Position numbers and translations under genes: made by a program. Under the pieces are notes generated by a model, which saw nothing but the letters and a program-made list of their open reading frames with translations, was not told where the DNA came from and made no database searches. Shown here piece after piece: positions 7,666 to 16,198 of a stretch of DNA of 64,000 nt. Source of the stretch: Pseudomonas quebecensis (GTDB lineage Bacteria; Pseudomonadota; Gammaproteobacteria; Pseudomonadales; Pseudomonadaceae). Where the stretch lies: assembly GCF_026410085.1 (NCBI RefSeq), contig NZ_CP112866.1, positions 1,364,001-1,428,000 on the forward strand. Reading direction: 5' to 3'. How positions within the stretch are numbered: position 1 is the stretch's first letter; each line of letters starts with the position of its first letter.

Positions 7666-9048
7666 TCACACCGCGCGCGCAGCCACACCTTGTGGTTTGC
7701 GCGACAGCAGGCTCACCGCCACGAAACTCACCAAGCCCACTGCCAGGCTGTAGTAGATCGGCGTGTTTGCATCCAGCCCGTCCTTGAACATGAACACCAG
7801 CGCCGTCACAAAGCCCAGGGTCATGGAAGCAATGGCACCGGACGTGGTGGCGCGCTTCCAGAAGATCGCCCCCATCAACGGGATCAGCATACCGCCCACC
7901 AGCAGGTTGTAGGCCAGGGTCAGGGCGCTGATGACGTCATTGACCACCAGCGCAATGCCCAGCACTGCGGTGCCGGTCAGTAGGGTGAACAGACGGTTGA
8001 TGCTCAGGCTCGATTGTTTACCGCCACGCAGTCGGGGCAGCAGGTCTTCGGTCAATACCGTGGACGCTGCCAGCAGGCCGGCGCTGGCGGTGGACATCAT
8101 GGCCGCCAGGGCCGCAGCGATCACCAGGCCGCGAATGCCGTCCGGCAGCGACAGTTTCACAATGGCGGCGAAGGCGTTGTTGACGTTGTCCAGGTCCGGG
8201 ATCAGCACATGGGCCGCCATGCCGATCAGCGCACAGGCCAGCCCGTAGAGCACGCAATAGAAGCCGGCGAAGGTCCCGGCGTACTGCGCGACCTTTTCAT
8301 CGCGGGCGGTGAAGACGCGTTGCCAGATGTCCTGGCCAATCAGGATGCCGAAAAAGTAGATCATGAAGTAGGTAATGATCGTGTCCCAGCCTATCGCGGT
8401 GAAGCTGAAACTCGACGCCGGCAGCTTGGCCACCAGTTCGTCCCAGCCACCGACGCGATACAGGCAGATCGGCAGCAGAATAAACATCAGGCCGACGGTC
8501 TTGATCACGAACTGCACGATGTCGGTGAGGGTCAGCGACCACATGCCGCCGATGGTCGAATACACCACCACGACGCCACCGCCCAGCAGCACCGAGACCC
8601 AGAACGGCAGGCCGAACAGCACTTGCAGCACGGTGCCGATGGCCAGGATCGACGTCACGCCGATCATCAGCGCATACGCCAGCATGATCACCGCGCTGGC
8701 CTGGCGTGCCATGGGGTTGTAGCGTTTTTCCAGCACCTGGGTCACGGTGAAGATCTTCAGCTTGAGCAGCGGCTTGGCCAGGAACAGGTTCAGCGCGATG
8801 ATCCCCATGCCCAGCGCAGCGCACAGCCAAAAGCCGGAGATTCCATGCACATAGCCCAGGCGCACCGTGCCGACGGTGGACGCGCCGCCCAGCACCGTGG
8901 CGGCCATGGTGCCCATGTACAGCGACGGGCCCAGGTTGCGGCCGGCCACCAGGTAGTCTTCGTGGGTCTTGGCGCGACGCATGCCGTAATAGCCGAGCAC
9001 GAGCATGCCGGCGGCGTAGATGAGTACGACGAATAAATCCAAAGCCAT
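7666..9048 (-). CDS. Sodium:solute symporter (SSS family)
   Basis: A 460-residue transporter with about 13 hydrophobic segments. DYLVAGRNLGPSLYMGTMAAT at the N-terminus and GGMWSLTLTDIVQFV in the middle are standard SSS motifs. I chose ATG 9048 (MALDLF) rather than the longer frame, because the upstream residues are polar read-through from the preceding gene; GGAG lies about 12 bases upstream. It is the last gene of the gbuA operon and matches PA1418 in the equivalent PAO1 cluster. By context it may import guanidino compounds or a related nitrogen source, but no substrate motif proves this. Confidence 0.87.
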   Translation of the reverse strand: MALDLFVVLIYAAGMLVLGYYGMRRAKTHEDYLVAGRNLGPSLYMGTMAATVLGGASTVGTVRLGYVHGISGFWLCAALGMGIIALNLFLAKPLLKLKIFTVTQVLEKRYNPMARQASAVIMLAYALMIGVTSILAIGTVLQVLFGLPFWVSVLLGGGVVVVYSTIGGMWSLTLTDIVQFVIKTVGLMFILLPICLYRVGGWDELVAKLPASSFSFTAIGWDTIITYFMIYFFGILIGQDIWQRVFTARDEKVAQYAGTFAGFYCVLYGLACALIGMAAHVLIPDLDNVNNAFAAIVKLSLPDGIRGLVIAAALAAMMSTASAGLLAASTVLTEDLLPRLRGGKQSSLSINRLFTLLTGTAVLGIALVVNDVISALTLAYNLLVGGMLIPLMGAIFWKRATTSGAIASMTLGFVTALVFMFKDGLDANTPIYYSLAVGLVSFVAVSLLSRKPQGVAARAV

Positions 9049-9073
9049 GACGGCGAGTCTCCGATTGTTTTTT

Positions 9074-10570
9074 TCAGGCGGTTTGCGCGCGGGTTGTGGC
9101 CAAAGCCCTGGCCGACTTGGTCGGTCCATAAACCGAGGCCGGCTCCGGGAACATTCGCAGTAGCGTCAGGTACACCACCGAGGCCAGCCCCAGGGTCACC
9201 GGCAGGCTGATGTCGATGCCATCGGCCAGATTGCCCAGCGGGCCGACGAACTGCCCCGGCAGGTTGACGAAGCACAGGCCCACCAGCGCGCTCGGGATCC
9301 ATGCCCCCAGTCCGCGCCAGTTCCAGCCATGGCTGAACCAATAGCGCCCGCCGGTCTCGCCACGGGTGAACACCTGCAGGTCATCCGGGCAGTAGAAGCC
9401 GCGGCGCACGATCAGGCCGATGATCATCATCACCATCCACGGCGTGGTGCAGGTGATGATCAGCACGGCGAAGGTCGACACGCTCTGCACCAGATTGGCG
9501 GCGAAACGTCCGATAAAGATGAAGGCAATCGACATCACCCCAATCAGCAACGTCGCCTTGACCCGAGAGAGCAAACGCGGGAACACACTGGACATATCCA
9601 ACCCGGTGCCATACAGCGAGGTGGTGCCGGTGGACATGCCGCCGATCACTGCGATCAGGCACACCGGCAGGAAGAACCACGTCGGCGCCACCGCCAGCAG
9701 ACCGCCGACATAGTTGTTGGCCGCGATGTAGTCCGGTGCCTTGACTGCCACGATGGTCGCGGTGGCCAGCCCGAACAGGAACGGGATCAGCGTGGCGATC
9801 TGCGCCGCAATCACCGCCAGCATGATGCGCAGTTTCGGCGTCTGGCGCGGAATGTAGCGCGACCAGTCGCCCAGGAACGCACCGAAGGAAATCGGGTTGC
9901 TCATGGCCACCAGCGCGGCGCCGATAAAGGCCGCCCAGAAACCGCTCTGGCCGAGGGCCACGCTGCCGGCGAAGTGGCTGTCGAAGGCCGGTGCGAAGGC
10001 GAAGATGCCCAGCAGGAACAGCAGGCTCGCGGCCCACACGGCGATGCGGTTGACCCACAGCATGAAGCGAAAGCCGTAGATGCACACCGTCAGCACCAGC
10101 AAGGCGAACAGGCCGTAGGCCAGGCCCAGTGTCAGGTCGGTTTCCGGCAGGCCGATCAGACGTTTCGCGCCGCCTACGAGTGCGTCACCCGAACTCCACA
10201 CCGACAAGGAGAAGAAGGCAATCGCCGTCAGCAGCGAGAGAAACGAGCCGACAATGCGCCCATGCACGCCAAAATGCGCGCCGGACGATACGGCGTTGTT
10301 GGTGCCATTGATCGGCCCGAACAGGCCCATGGGCGCCAGGATCAGCGCGCCCACCAGCACGCCGAGCACAATCGCCCACACGCCGGCCTGGAACGACAGG
10401 CCGAACAGTACCGGGAAGGAGCCCAGCACGGCGGTGGCAAAGGTATTGGCACCGCCGAAGATCAGTCGGAACAGATCCTTGGGGCTGGCGGTACGCTCGT
10501 GGTCCGGGATCTGTTCGACCCCGTTGGTTTCTATGGTGCGAATACTTTTTTGGTTGTTTTTATTATTCAT
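9074..10570 (-). CDS. Purine/cytosine permease-like transporter (NCS1)
   Basis: A 498-residue integral membrane protein with a 35-residue cytoplasmic N-terminus and about 12 helices. FGGANTFATAVLGSFPVLFG and GAFLGDWSRYIPR match the CodB/purine-cytosine permease branch. ATG 10570 has GGAG six bases upstream. It lies 21 bases after the NTF2-like gene and 25 bases before the symporter, so the four genes gbuA to symporter form one operon. It corresponds to PA1419 in P. aeruginosa. The transported compound in the gbuA context has not been shown as far as I know. Confidence 0.87.
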   Translation of the reverse strand: MNNKNNQKSIRTIETNGVEQIPDHERTASPKDLFRLIFGGANTFATAVLGSFPVLFGLSFQAGVWAIVLGVLVGALILAPMGLFGPINGTNNAVSSGAHFGVHGRIVGSFLSLLTAIAFFSLSVWSSGDALVGGAKRLIGLPETDLTLGLAYGLFALLVLTVCIYGFRFMLWVNRIAVWAASLLFLLGIFAFAPAFDSHFAGSVALGQSGFWAAFIGAALVAMSNPISFGAFLGDWSRYIPRQTPKLRIMLAVIAAQIATLIPFLFGLATATIVAVKAPDYIAANNYVGGLLAVAPTWFFLPVCLIAVIGGMSTGTTSLYGTGLDMSSVFPRLLSRVKATLLIGVMSIAFIFIGRFAANLVQSVSTFAVLIITCTTPWMVMMIIGLIVRRGFYCPDDLQVFTRGETGGRYWFSHGWNWRGLGAWIPSALVGLCFVNLPGQFVGPLGNLADGIDISLPVTLGLASVVYLTLLRMFPEPASVYGPTKSARALATTRAQTA

Positions 10571-10591
10571 GATCAGCTCCGATCACATTGG

Positions 10592-11014
10592 CTAAGGGGG
10601 CGGCAGCCCTTCCGGCATAGCGGACAAATGTTCGTGACAGGCCAGCCACAGGCCTTGTTCTTGTTGTGTGCCAGACCCTTGTCGAATAAACACAATGGTC
10701 TCGCGTTCCTGGCTGAAGCATTGCTCCCCGTGCATGCGCAACGCGGTGGCCACGTCATGCATGAAAATCGCCACATCCCCGTGCAGGCTGACGTGGGCGT
10801 TACTCGACGTGCAGGACAGCACCTCGAATCCATCGTCCCTGCGCCAGCTGTCCCACAACGACTGGTAGGCGTCGCGACTCAGCAGCGGCTGGGTGAGGGT
10901 GTGGAACACAAAGCTGGCATCGGCCGTGAACGCGCCGAAGTAAGCGGCGCGGTCATTGCGGGCGAAGGCTGCCACCAGGTCGGCGGCCGCTTGCAGCACC
11001 TCCTGCGTGCTCAT
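10592..11014 (-). CDS. SnoaL/NTF2-like domain protein
   Basis: A 140-residue soluble protein with the pattern of an alpha+beta NTF2/SnoaL fold: helix LQAAADLVAAFARNDRAAYFGAF, then TADASFVFHT and YQSLWDSWRRDDG, then strands with DVAIFMHDV. The start ATG (11012-11014) overlaps the gbuA stop as ATGA, which indicates translational coupling. It corresponds in position to PA1420. It could bind or modify a guanidino-compound breakdown product, but no catalytic residues can be assigned. The longer frame to 11128 is read-through inside gbuA. Confidence 0.8.
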   Translation of the reverse strand: MSTQEVLQAAADLVAAFARNDRAAYFGAFTADASFVFHTLTQPLLSRDAYQSLWDSWRRDDGFEVLSCTSSNAHVSLHGDVAIFMHDVATALRMHGEQCFSQERETIVFIRQGSGTQQEQGLWLACHEHLSAMPEGLPPP

Positions 11015-11964
11015 CAGCGGTGCGCCACGCCGGGCAGTACACAGAGCATTTCGTACAGCAGATTCGCACCCAGCAGCGAGGTGTTGCCGGTGGTGTCGTA
11101 GGGCGGCGACACTTCCACCAAGTCGCAACCCACCAGGTCAAGCCCCTGGCAGCCGCGGATGATTTCGATCGCCTGGATGGTGGTCAGGCCGCCGATTTCC
11201 GGCGTGCCGGTGCCGGGCGCCCAGGCCGGGTCGATGCCATCGATATCGAAGCTGAGGTAGACCGGGCCACCGCCGACTTTTTCCCGCACTTCGGCCATCA
11301 GCGGCGCAAGGGAGTGGTGCCAGCATTCTTCGGCCTGGACCACGCGAAAGCCCTGTTTGCGGCTCCAGTTGAAGTCCTCGGCGGTATAGCCCTGAGCACG
11401 CAGGCCGATCTGCACCACGCGGTCGCAATCGAGCAGGCCCTCTTCCACGGCGCGGCGGAACGTGGTGCCGTGGGCGATTTTCTCGCCGAACATATGGTCG
11501 TTGACGTCGGCGTGGGCGTCGATGTGCACCAGCCCGACCTTGCCGTATTTCTTGTGGATCGCCCGCAGGATCGGCAGGGTGATGGTGTGGTCGCCGCCCA
11601 GGGTCAGGGGGATCACGTCGTGTTCGAGGATCTGGTGATACGCCTCTTCAATGATGCGCACCGCGTCGAGCAGGTTGAAGGTGTTGATCGCCACGTCGCC
11701 GATGTCCGCCACCGACAGCGAGTCGAACGGTGCGGCGCCGGTGGCCATATTGTAAGGGCGGATCATCACCGATTCGGCGCGAATCTCGCGTGGCCCGAAG
11801 CGGGTGCCGGCGCGCAGTGAAGTGCCGATGTCCAGGGGCACGCCGATAAACGCGGCGTCCAGGCCCTGGGCCGTTTGCAGGTGGGGCAGGCGCATCATGG
11901 TGGCGATGCCGGCAAAGCGCGGCATTTCGTTGCCGCCCAGTGGTTGGTGAAAAATCTTGTCCAC
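11014..11964 (-). CDS. gbuA: Guanidinobutyrase
   Basis: A 316-residue ureohydrolase that hydrolyses 4-guanidinobutyrate to 4-aminobutyrate and urea, a step of arginine breakdown through the dehydrogenase/transaminase route. Binuclear Mn sites are visible: GGDHTI, the DAHADVND loop and SFDIDGIDP. The sequence agrees closely with my memory of P. aeruginosa GbuA (PA1421), including MIRPYNMATGAAPFDSLSVADIGDVAINTFN without the agmatinase-type differences, and it is next to a divergent LysR gene as gbuA-gbuR is in PAO1. It heads a four-gene operon with an NTF2-like protein and two transporters. Confidence 0.92.
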   Translation of the reverse strand: MDKIFHQPLGGNEMPRFAGIATMMRLPHLQTAQGLDAAFIGVPLDIGTSLRAGTRFGPREIRAESVMIRPYNMATGAAPFDSLSVADIGDVAINTFNLLDAVRIIEEAYHQILEHDVIPLTLGGDHTITLPILRAIHKKYGKVGLVHIDAHADVNDHMFGEKIAHGTTFRRAVEEGLLDCDRVVQIGLRAQGYTAEDFNWSRKQGFRVVQAEECWHHSLAPLMAEVREKVGGGPVYLSFDIDGIDPAWAPGTGTPEIGGLTTIQAIEIIRGCQGLDLVGCDLVEVSPPYDTTGNTSLLGANLLYEMLCVLPGVAHR

Positions 11965-12047
11965 GGGAGTGCCTCATCGTTGTTTTGGTTGTTGGGGGCC
12001 GATTCTGCGAAAAGCCTGGAGAGGGAAGAATCGGCTGAGGCAAATAC

Positions 12048-12071
12048 TTAGTTCAGGTTTTTCTAAACTAA
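12048..12071. promoter_or_regulatory. Candidate GbuR operator between gbuA and gbuR
   Basis: TTAGTT (12048-12053) and AACTAA (12066-12071) form a 24-base interrupted dyad in the divergent gbuA/gbuR gap, about 84 bases before gbuA and 42 bases before gbuR. The shape, a T/A-ended dyad with a roughly 12-base centre, fits a LysR-type recognition site. It is the most prominent symmetry in the gap. Confidence 0.55.
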
Positions 12072-12112
12072 AGGGGCGGGTAGACTGCTGCTCTCGACCC
12101 CCGGAGCCGACC

Positions 12113-13006
12113 ATGGCCAACGCCTTGCCCGATCTGAAACTCCTGCGCATCTTCGTCAGTGTCGTGCGGCACCAGGGGTTCGCCAACGCCCAGCACGAAC
12201 TCAACCTGTCCACCTCGGCCATCAGCACCTATATGAGTCAGTTGGAAAGCGCGCTGGGCCTGGTGCTGTGCCATCGCGGGCGGGGCGGGTTCAGCCTGAC
12301 CAGCAAGGGCGAGCTGTTCCACCAGGAAACCTTGCGCCTGCTCGGCGAACTGGAAGGCTTCGAGCAATACGCCGCCGCGCTCAAGGGTGAGCTGCGCGGG
12401 ACGCTCAAGCTCGGTGTGCTGGATTCCACGGTCAGCGACAACGCCCTGCCATTTGCCGAGGTCATCGGTGCCTACAGCCAGGAGCACCCGGCGGTGCACC
12501 TGCACCTGTCGGTCATGAGCCCCTACGAACTGCAGCTGGGCGTGCAGGACAACCGCCTCGACCTGGCCATCGGCGCCTTCTCCAACCGCATGAGTGGGCT
12601 GATGTATATGCCGCTGTACCGCGAACAGCATTGGCTGTATTGCAGCTCGCGGCATCCGTTGTTCAGCGAGCGGCGCATCCCTGAACAGGTGATCACTCAA
12701 CAGCGCATGGTCGGTCGTGGTTACTGGAGCCAGGCGGAACTGGCGCGCCACGGCTTCAAGCACAGCGCCGCCACGGTGGAAAGTATGGAAGCGCAATTGA
12801 TCCTGGTGCTGTCCGGCGCCTATATCGGTTACCTGCCTGAACACTACGCCCAGGCCTGGGCCGACAAAGGTGATCTACGGGTGTTGTTGCCTGCCACCTT
12901 TGGTTATCAGGCACCGTTTTCGATGATCATGCGCCGGGGCCGCAGCCGCGAACCGCTGATCCAGACTTTCCGCGATTTACTTAAAGCCCAGCTCAATCAG
13001 GCCTGA
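12113..13006 (+). CDS. gbuR: LysR regulator of guanidinobutyrate use
   Basis: A 297-residue LysR protein divergent from gbuA, corresponding to GbuR (PA1422), which activates gbuA in response to 4-guanidinobutyrate. The winged helix spans residues about 5-65 (LRIFVSVVRHQGFANAQHEL, then TSAISTYMSQLESALG). The effector domain continues to the C-terminus. ATG 12113 (MANALPDLKLLRIF) has GGAG just upstream; the 52-codon longer frame would run through the operator region and is rejected. The last bases are close to the next gene (13014), but that gene has an unrelated function. Confidence 0.88.
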   Translation: MANALPDLKLLRIFVSVVRHQGFANAQHELNLSTSAISTYMSQLESALGLVLCHRGRGGFSLTSKGELFHQETLRLLGELEGFEQYAAALKGELRGTLKLGVLDSTVSDNALPFAEVIGAYSQEHPAVHLHLSVMSPYELQLGVQDNRLDLAIGAFSNRMSGLMYMPLYREQHWLYCSSRHPLFSERRIPEQVITQQRMVGRGYWSQAELARHGFKHSAATVESMEAQLILVLSGAYIGYLPEHYAQAWADKGDLRVLLPATFGYQAPFSMIMRRGRSREPLIQTFRDLLKAQLNQA

Positions 13007-13013
13007 TACCGCC

Positions 13014-13619
13014 ATGCCCAGACCCCAATGTTCCCGTTGCCTCAGGCCCGCTGCGCATTGCTTGTGCGCACAGATCCCCAGCCTCGACAGCCGCACACGT
13101 GTGCTTGTTTTGCAGCACCCGAGCGAGGTCAACCATGCGCTCAATACCGCACGCCTGGCTGCTTTGGGCCTGAACAATGCGCAGCTGGTGGTGGGCGAGG
13201 TATTCGACGATCTGCAGACCTTGCTGAATCCACCCGGCTATCAGGCACGGTTATTGTTTCCCGCTGACGATGCCCAGCCGCTGCAAGCCTATGGGCCTGT
13301 CGATCAGCCGCTGTTGCTGGTGGTCCCCGACGGCACCTGGCGAAAAGCACGTAAATTGCTGCACCTGAATCCGTTGTTGGCGGCGTTGCCACGGGTGTCG
13401 CTGGCCGAGGGCGGTGTGTCGCGCTATCGGCTGCGCAAGGCACCCGGGCCGGGAGCCTTGTCGACGGTTGAAGCAATTGCGCAGGCGTTGCAGGTGCTGG
13501 AGGCACCCACTTCTTTCGAGCCGCTGCTCAAACCTTTTGAAGCGTTGATCGATGGGCAGATTGCGGCGATGGGGGAGGAGGTTTTCCAGAAAAATCATGG
13601 CGGCGGGCATTGGGAGTAG
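13014..13619 (+). CDS. DTW-domain protein, tRNA-uridine aminocarboxypropyltransferase
   Basis: A 201-residue DTW-domain protein. Cys6, Cys9, Cys16 and Cys18 make the N-terminal metal cluster, and DGTW (106-109) is the family's naming motif. Such enzymes (TapT/YfiP in E. coli, TSR3 relatives) transfer the 3-amino-3-carboxypropyl group of S-adenosylmethionine to uridine, giving acp3U in the tRNA variable loop. The start lies 7 bases after gbuR without a strong Shine-Dalgarno. A REP element follows the stop. The family assignment is firm; the exact tRNA position is inferred. Confidence 0.85.
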   Translation: MPRPQCSRCLRPAAHCLCAQIPSLDSRTRVLVLQHPSEVNHALNTARLAALGLNNAQLVVGEVFDDLQTLLNPPGYQARLLFPADDAQPLQAYGPVDQPLLLVVPDGTWRKARKLLHLNPLLAALPRVSLAEGGVSRYRLRKAPGPGALSTVEAIAQALQVLEAPTSFEPLLKPFEALIDGQIAAMGEEVFQKNHGGGHWE

Positions 13620-13652
13620 GCGGGGGGCGATGCAGCATGAAATGCGCTCGCA

Positions 13653-13680
13653 TGTGGGTGGGGGCTCGCCCCCGATAGGG
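13653..13680. repeat. REP element (GGGGGCTCGCCCCC core)
   Basis: GGGGG (13660-13664) and CCCCC (13669-13673) flank CTCG, inside TGTGGGT...CGATAGGG. The 28-base unit matches the element at 37125-37152 at 26 positions, which marks both as copies of one REP family. It lies between the DTW gene and cysM, 34 bases after the stop. Confidence 0.8.
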
Positions 13681-13804
13681 CCCTCACAGCTGCCCATTTT
13701 CCTTGCTTATTCCCATAAGCCATAAGCACCACACTTTGCGTGATATGGCCCGCCAGCCTTTCCCGGTATGATGTCCGCCCCGCAGTCTGGATTGCGAATA
13801 CGCC

Positions 13805-14707
13805 ATGACCTTGCAGTACCCAACAATCGCCGATTGCGTCGGCAATACACCTCTGGTCCGCTTGCAACGCATGGCGGGTGAAACCAGCAATACCCTGTTG
13901 CTCAAGCTCGAAGGGAACAACCCGGCCGGCTCGGTAAAAGACCGCCCGGCGCTGTCCATGATCACCCGCGCCGAGCTGCGCGGGCAGATCAAGCCGGGCG
14001 ATACCCTGATTGAAGCCACCTCGGGTAACACCGGCATCGCCCTGGCCATGGCCGCCGCGATCAAGGGTTACAAGATGATCCTGATCATGCCTGACAACGG
14101 CAGCGCCGAGCGCAAGGCGGCGATGACCGCCTATGGCGCCCAGTTGGTGCTGGTGACCCAGGAAGACGGCATGGAAGGCGCTCGCGACCTCGCCGAGCGC
14201 ATGGCCGCCGAAGGCCGCGGCCTGGTGCTCGACCAGTTCGCCAATGGGGACAACCCCGAGGCGCACTACGCCAGCACCGGCCCGGAAATCTGGCGCCAGA
14301 CCCAAGGCACCATCACCCATTTCGTCAGTTCCATGGGCACCACCGGCACCATCATGGGCAACTCGCGTTACCTCAAGGAGCAGAACCCGGCGATTCAGAT
14401 CGTCGGCCTGCAGCCGATGGAAGGTGCGGCCATCCCCGGCATTCGCCGCTGGCCCGAAGCGTATCTGCCGAAGATCTACAACGCCTCGCGGGTCGATCGC
14501 ATCATCGACATGGCCCAGCGCGAAGCTGAAGACACCACTCGTCGCCTGGCGCGTGAAGAAGGCATCTTCTGCGGCGTGTCCTCCGGCGGCGCCGTGGCCG
14601 GCATGTTGCGTCTGTCGAAAGAACTGGAAAACGCGGTGATCGTCGCGATCATCTGTGACCGCGGCGACCGTTACCTGTCGACCGGCATTTTCGACGAACC
14701 CAACTGA
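13805..14707 (+). CDS. cysM: Cysteine synthase B
   Basis: A 300-residue PLP enzyme that makes cysteine from O-acetylserine and sulfide (or S-sulfocysteine from thiosulfate). Lys45 in NPAGSVKDR binds [13 protein letters not shown] (70-79) binds substrate carboxylate; GTTGTIMG and [11 protein letters not shown] bind the cofactor phosphate. The shorter length and missing CysK insertion point to the CysM branch. TGA overlaps the ATG of rlmD (14707), so the two are translationally coupled, as in other pseudomonads. Confidence 0.95.
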   Translation: MTLQYPTIADCVGNTPLVRLQRMAGETSNTLLLKLEGNNPAGSVKDRPALSMITRAELRGQIKPGDTLIEATSGNTGIALAMAAAIKGYKMILIMPDNGSAERKAAMTAYGAQLVLVTQEDGMEGARDLAERMAAEGRGLVLDQFANGDNPEAHYASTGPEIWRQTQGTITHFVSSMGTTGTIMGNSRYLKEQNPAIQIVGLQPMEGAAIPGIRRWPEAYLPKIYNASRVDRIIDMAQREAEDTTRRLAREEGIFCGVSSGGAVAGMLRLSKELENAVIVAIICDRGDRYLSTGIFDEPN

Positions 14708-16059
14708 TGGCCAAGCATGAAAGAGGCCTGCGCTTCCAACCGACGGGCGGTAGCCGAGCGCCGCAGATTCCGGTGGGCAAGAAACAACGCCTGACCATCG
14801 AGCGCCTGGCCAACGACGGACGCGGCATCGTGTTTTTCGAAGGCCGCACCTGGTTCGTCAATGGTGCGCTGGCCGGTGAAGAGGTTGAGGCGCGGGTGTT
14901 GGGTGCCCACGGCAAAGTGGTCGAGGCCCGTACCGAACGGGTATTCACGGCCAGTGAACTGCGTCGTCCGGCCCCTTGCGCTCACTTCGGCCGCTGCGGT
15001 GGCTGCAGCGTGCAGCACCTGGCCCATGACGACCAACTGGCCCTGAAACAGCGCATGCTCGCCGAGCAGCTGACCCGCGTGGCCGGCGTCGAACCCCAGG
15101 AATGGGCGGCGCCGTTGAGCGGCGCCGAATTCGGCTACCGTCGCCGGGCTCGCGTGGCCGTGCGCTGGGATGCCAAGGCCAAGACCCTTGAAGTGGGTTT
15201 TCGCGCCGTGGCCAGCCAGGACATTGTCGCCATCGATGAATGCCCGGTACTGGTACAGGCTTTGCAGCCGATCATGCAGCGCTTGCCGAACATGCTGCGT
15301 CGCTTGAGCAAACCTCAAGCCCTGGGGCATGTGGAGTTGTTCAGTGGGTCGTCCATTGCTGTGTTACTGCGGCATATGGCACCGCTGTGCGAAGCGGACC
15401 TGCTGGTGTTGAAAGAGTTCTGCGCGTTCCATGACGCTCAATTATGGCTGCACGGCGAGGGGCCACCGGCACCGGTGGACCCCGATACGGCCCTGGGCTT
15501 TCGCCTGGAGGCGTGGGGTCTGGACCTGGCGTATCGGCCGGGGGATTTTGTCCAGGTCAATGCGGCGGTCAATGACGCGATGGTGGCCCAGGCGCTGGAA
15601 TGGCTGGCGCCGCAACCCGACGAGCGGGTGCTGGATCTGTTTTGCGGTCTGGGCAACTTTGCCTTGCCACTGGCGCGCCAAGTGCGCGAAGTGGTGGCGG
15701 TAGAAGGCGTGCAGACCATGGTGGACCGGGCGGCGCTCAATGCCGTCAGTAACAATTTGCATAATGCGCGGTTTTTTCAGGCCGATTTGTCCCAGCCTTT
15801 GACTGACGCGGAATGGGCCAAACAGGGCTTTTCTGCGGTACTCTTGGACCCACCTCGCGACGGTGCCCAGGAGGTCGTGCGCAAGCTCGCCACCCTGGGT
15901 GCCAAGCGTCTGGTGTATGTGTCCTGCAACCCGGCGACGCTGGCGCGGGATACGGTTGAGTTGGTCAAGCAAGGCTACCGGCTAAAACGTGCCGGGATCC
16001 TCGACATGTTTCCGCAGACAGCGCATGTCGAGGCCATGGCGTTATTTGAGGCGGGCTAG
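14707..16059 (+). CDS. rlmD: 23S rRNA (uracil-1939-C5)-methyltransferase RlmD
   Basis: A 450-residue methyltransferase. A TRAM domain covers residues about 20-80. Cys91, Cys97, Cys100 and Cys179 are the four [4Fe-4S] ligands. The C-terminal SAM fold holds [19 protein letters not shown] and the nucleophile region [12 protein letters not shown]. It methylates U1939 of 23S rRNA. It overlaps the cysM stop by one base and precedes relA, the conserved cysM-rlmD-relA-mazG order of pseudomonads. Confidence 0.95.
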   Translation: MAKHERGLRFQPTGGSRAPQIPVGKKQRLTIERLANDGRGIVFFEGRTWFVNGALAGEEVEARVLGAHGKVVEARTERVFTASELRRPAPCAHFGRCGGCSVQHLAHDDQLALKQRMLAEQLTRVAGVEPQEWAAPLSGAEFGYRRRARVAVRWDAKAKTLEVGFRAVASQDIVAIDECPVLVQALQPIMQRLPNMLRRLSKPQALGHVELFSGSSIAVLLRHMAPLCEADLLVLKEFCAFHDAQLWLHGEGPPAPVDPDTALGFRLEAWGLDLAYRPGDFVQVNAAVNDAMVAQALEWLAPQPDERVLDLFCGLGNFALPLARQVREVVAVEGVQTMVDRAALNAVSNNLHNARFFQADLSQPLTDAEWAKQGFSAVLLDPPRDGAQEVVRKLATLGAKRLVYVSCNPATLARDTVELVKQGYRLKRAGILDMFPQTAHVEAMALFEAG

Positions 16060-16198
16060 GATGCCCGTTTAATCCGACTGGCCTGCATTCTCCAGGGCCA
16101 TGATCCGCCAGGGAATCTGCAGGATGAGCTTTAGCGATAAAGCCGGTCGGCGATGATTTTTGACGCATCGAAGGTGCGTCGTAGGGAAGGTAAGCAAG

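Noticed and set aside
9329..11101. A 590-codon open frame on the plus strand
   Set aside because: It is antisense to the permease, NTF2-like and gbuA genes, is rich in Arg, Gln and His as expected for GC-rich shadow frames, and has no family resemblance.
11014..11964. Agmatinase (speB)
   Set aside because: Same enzyme family, but the divergent LysR gene, the transporter neighbours and the sequence fit gbuA better.
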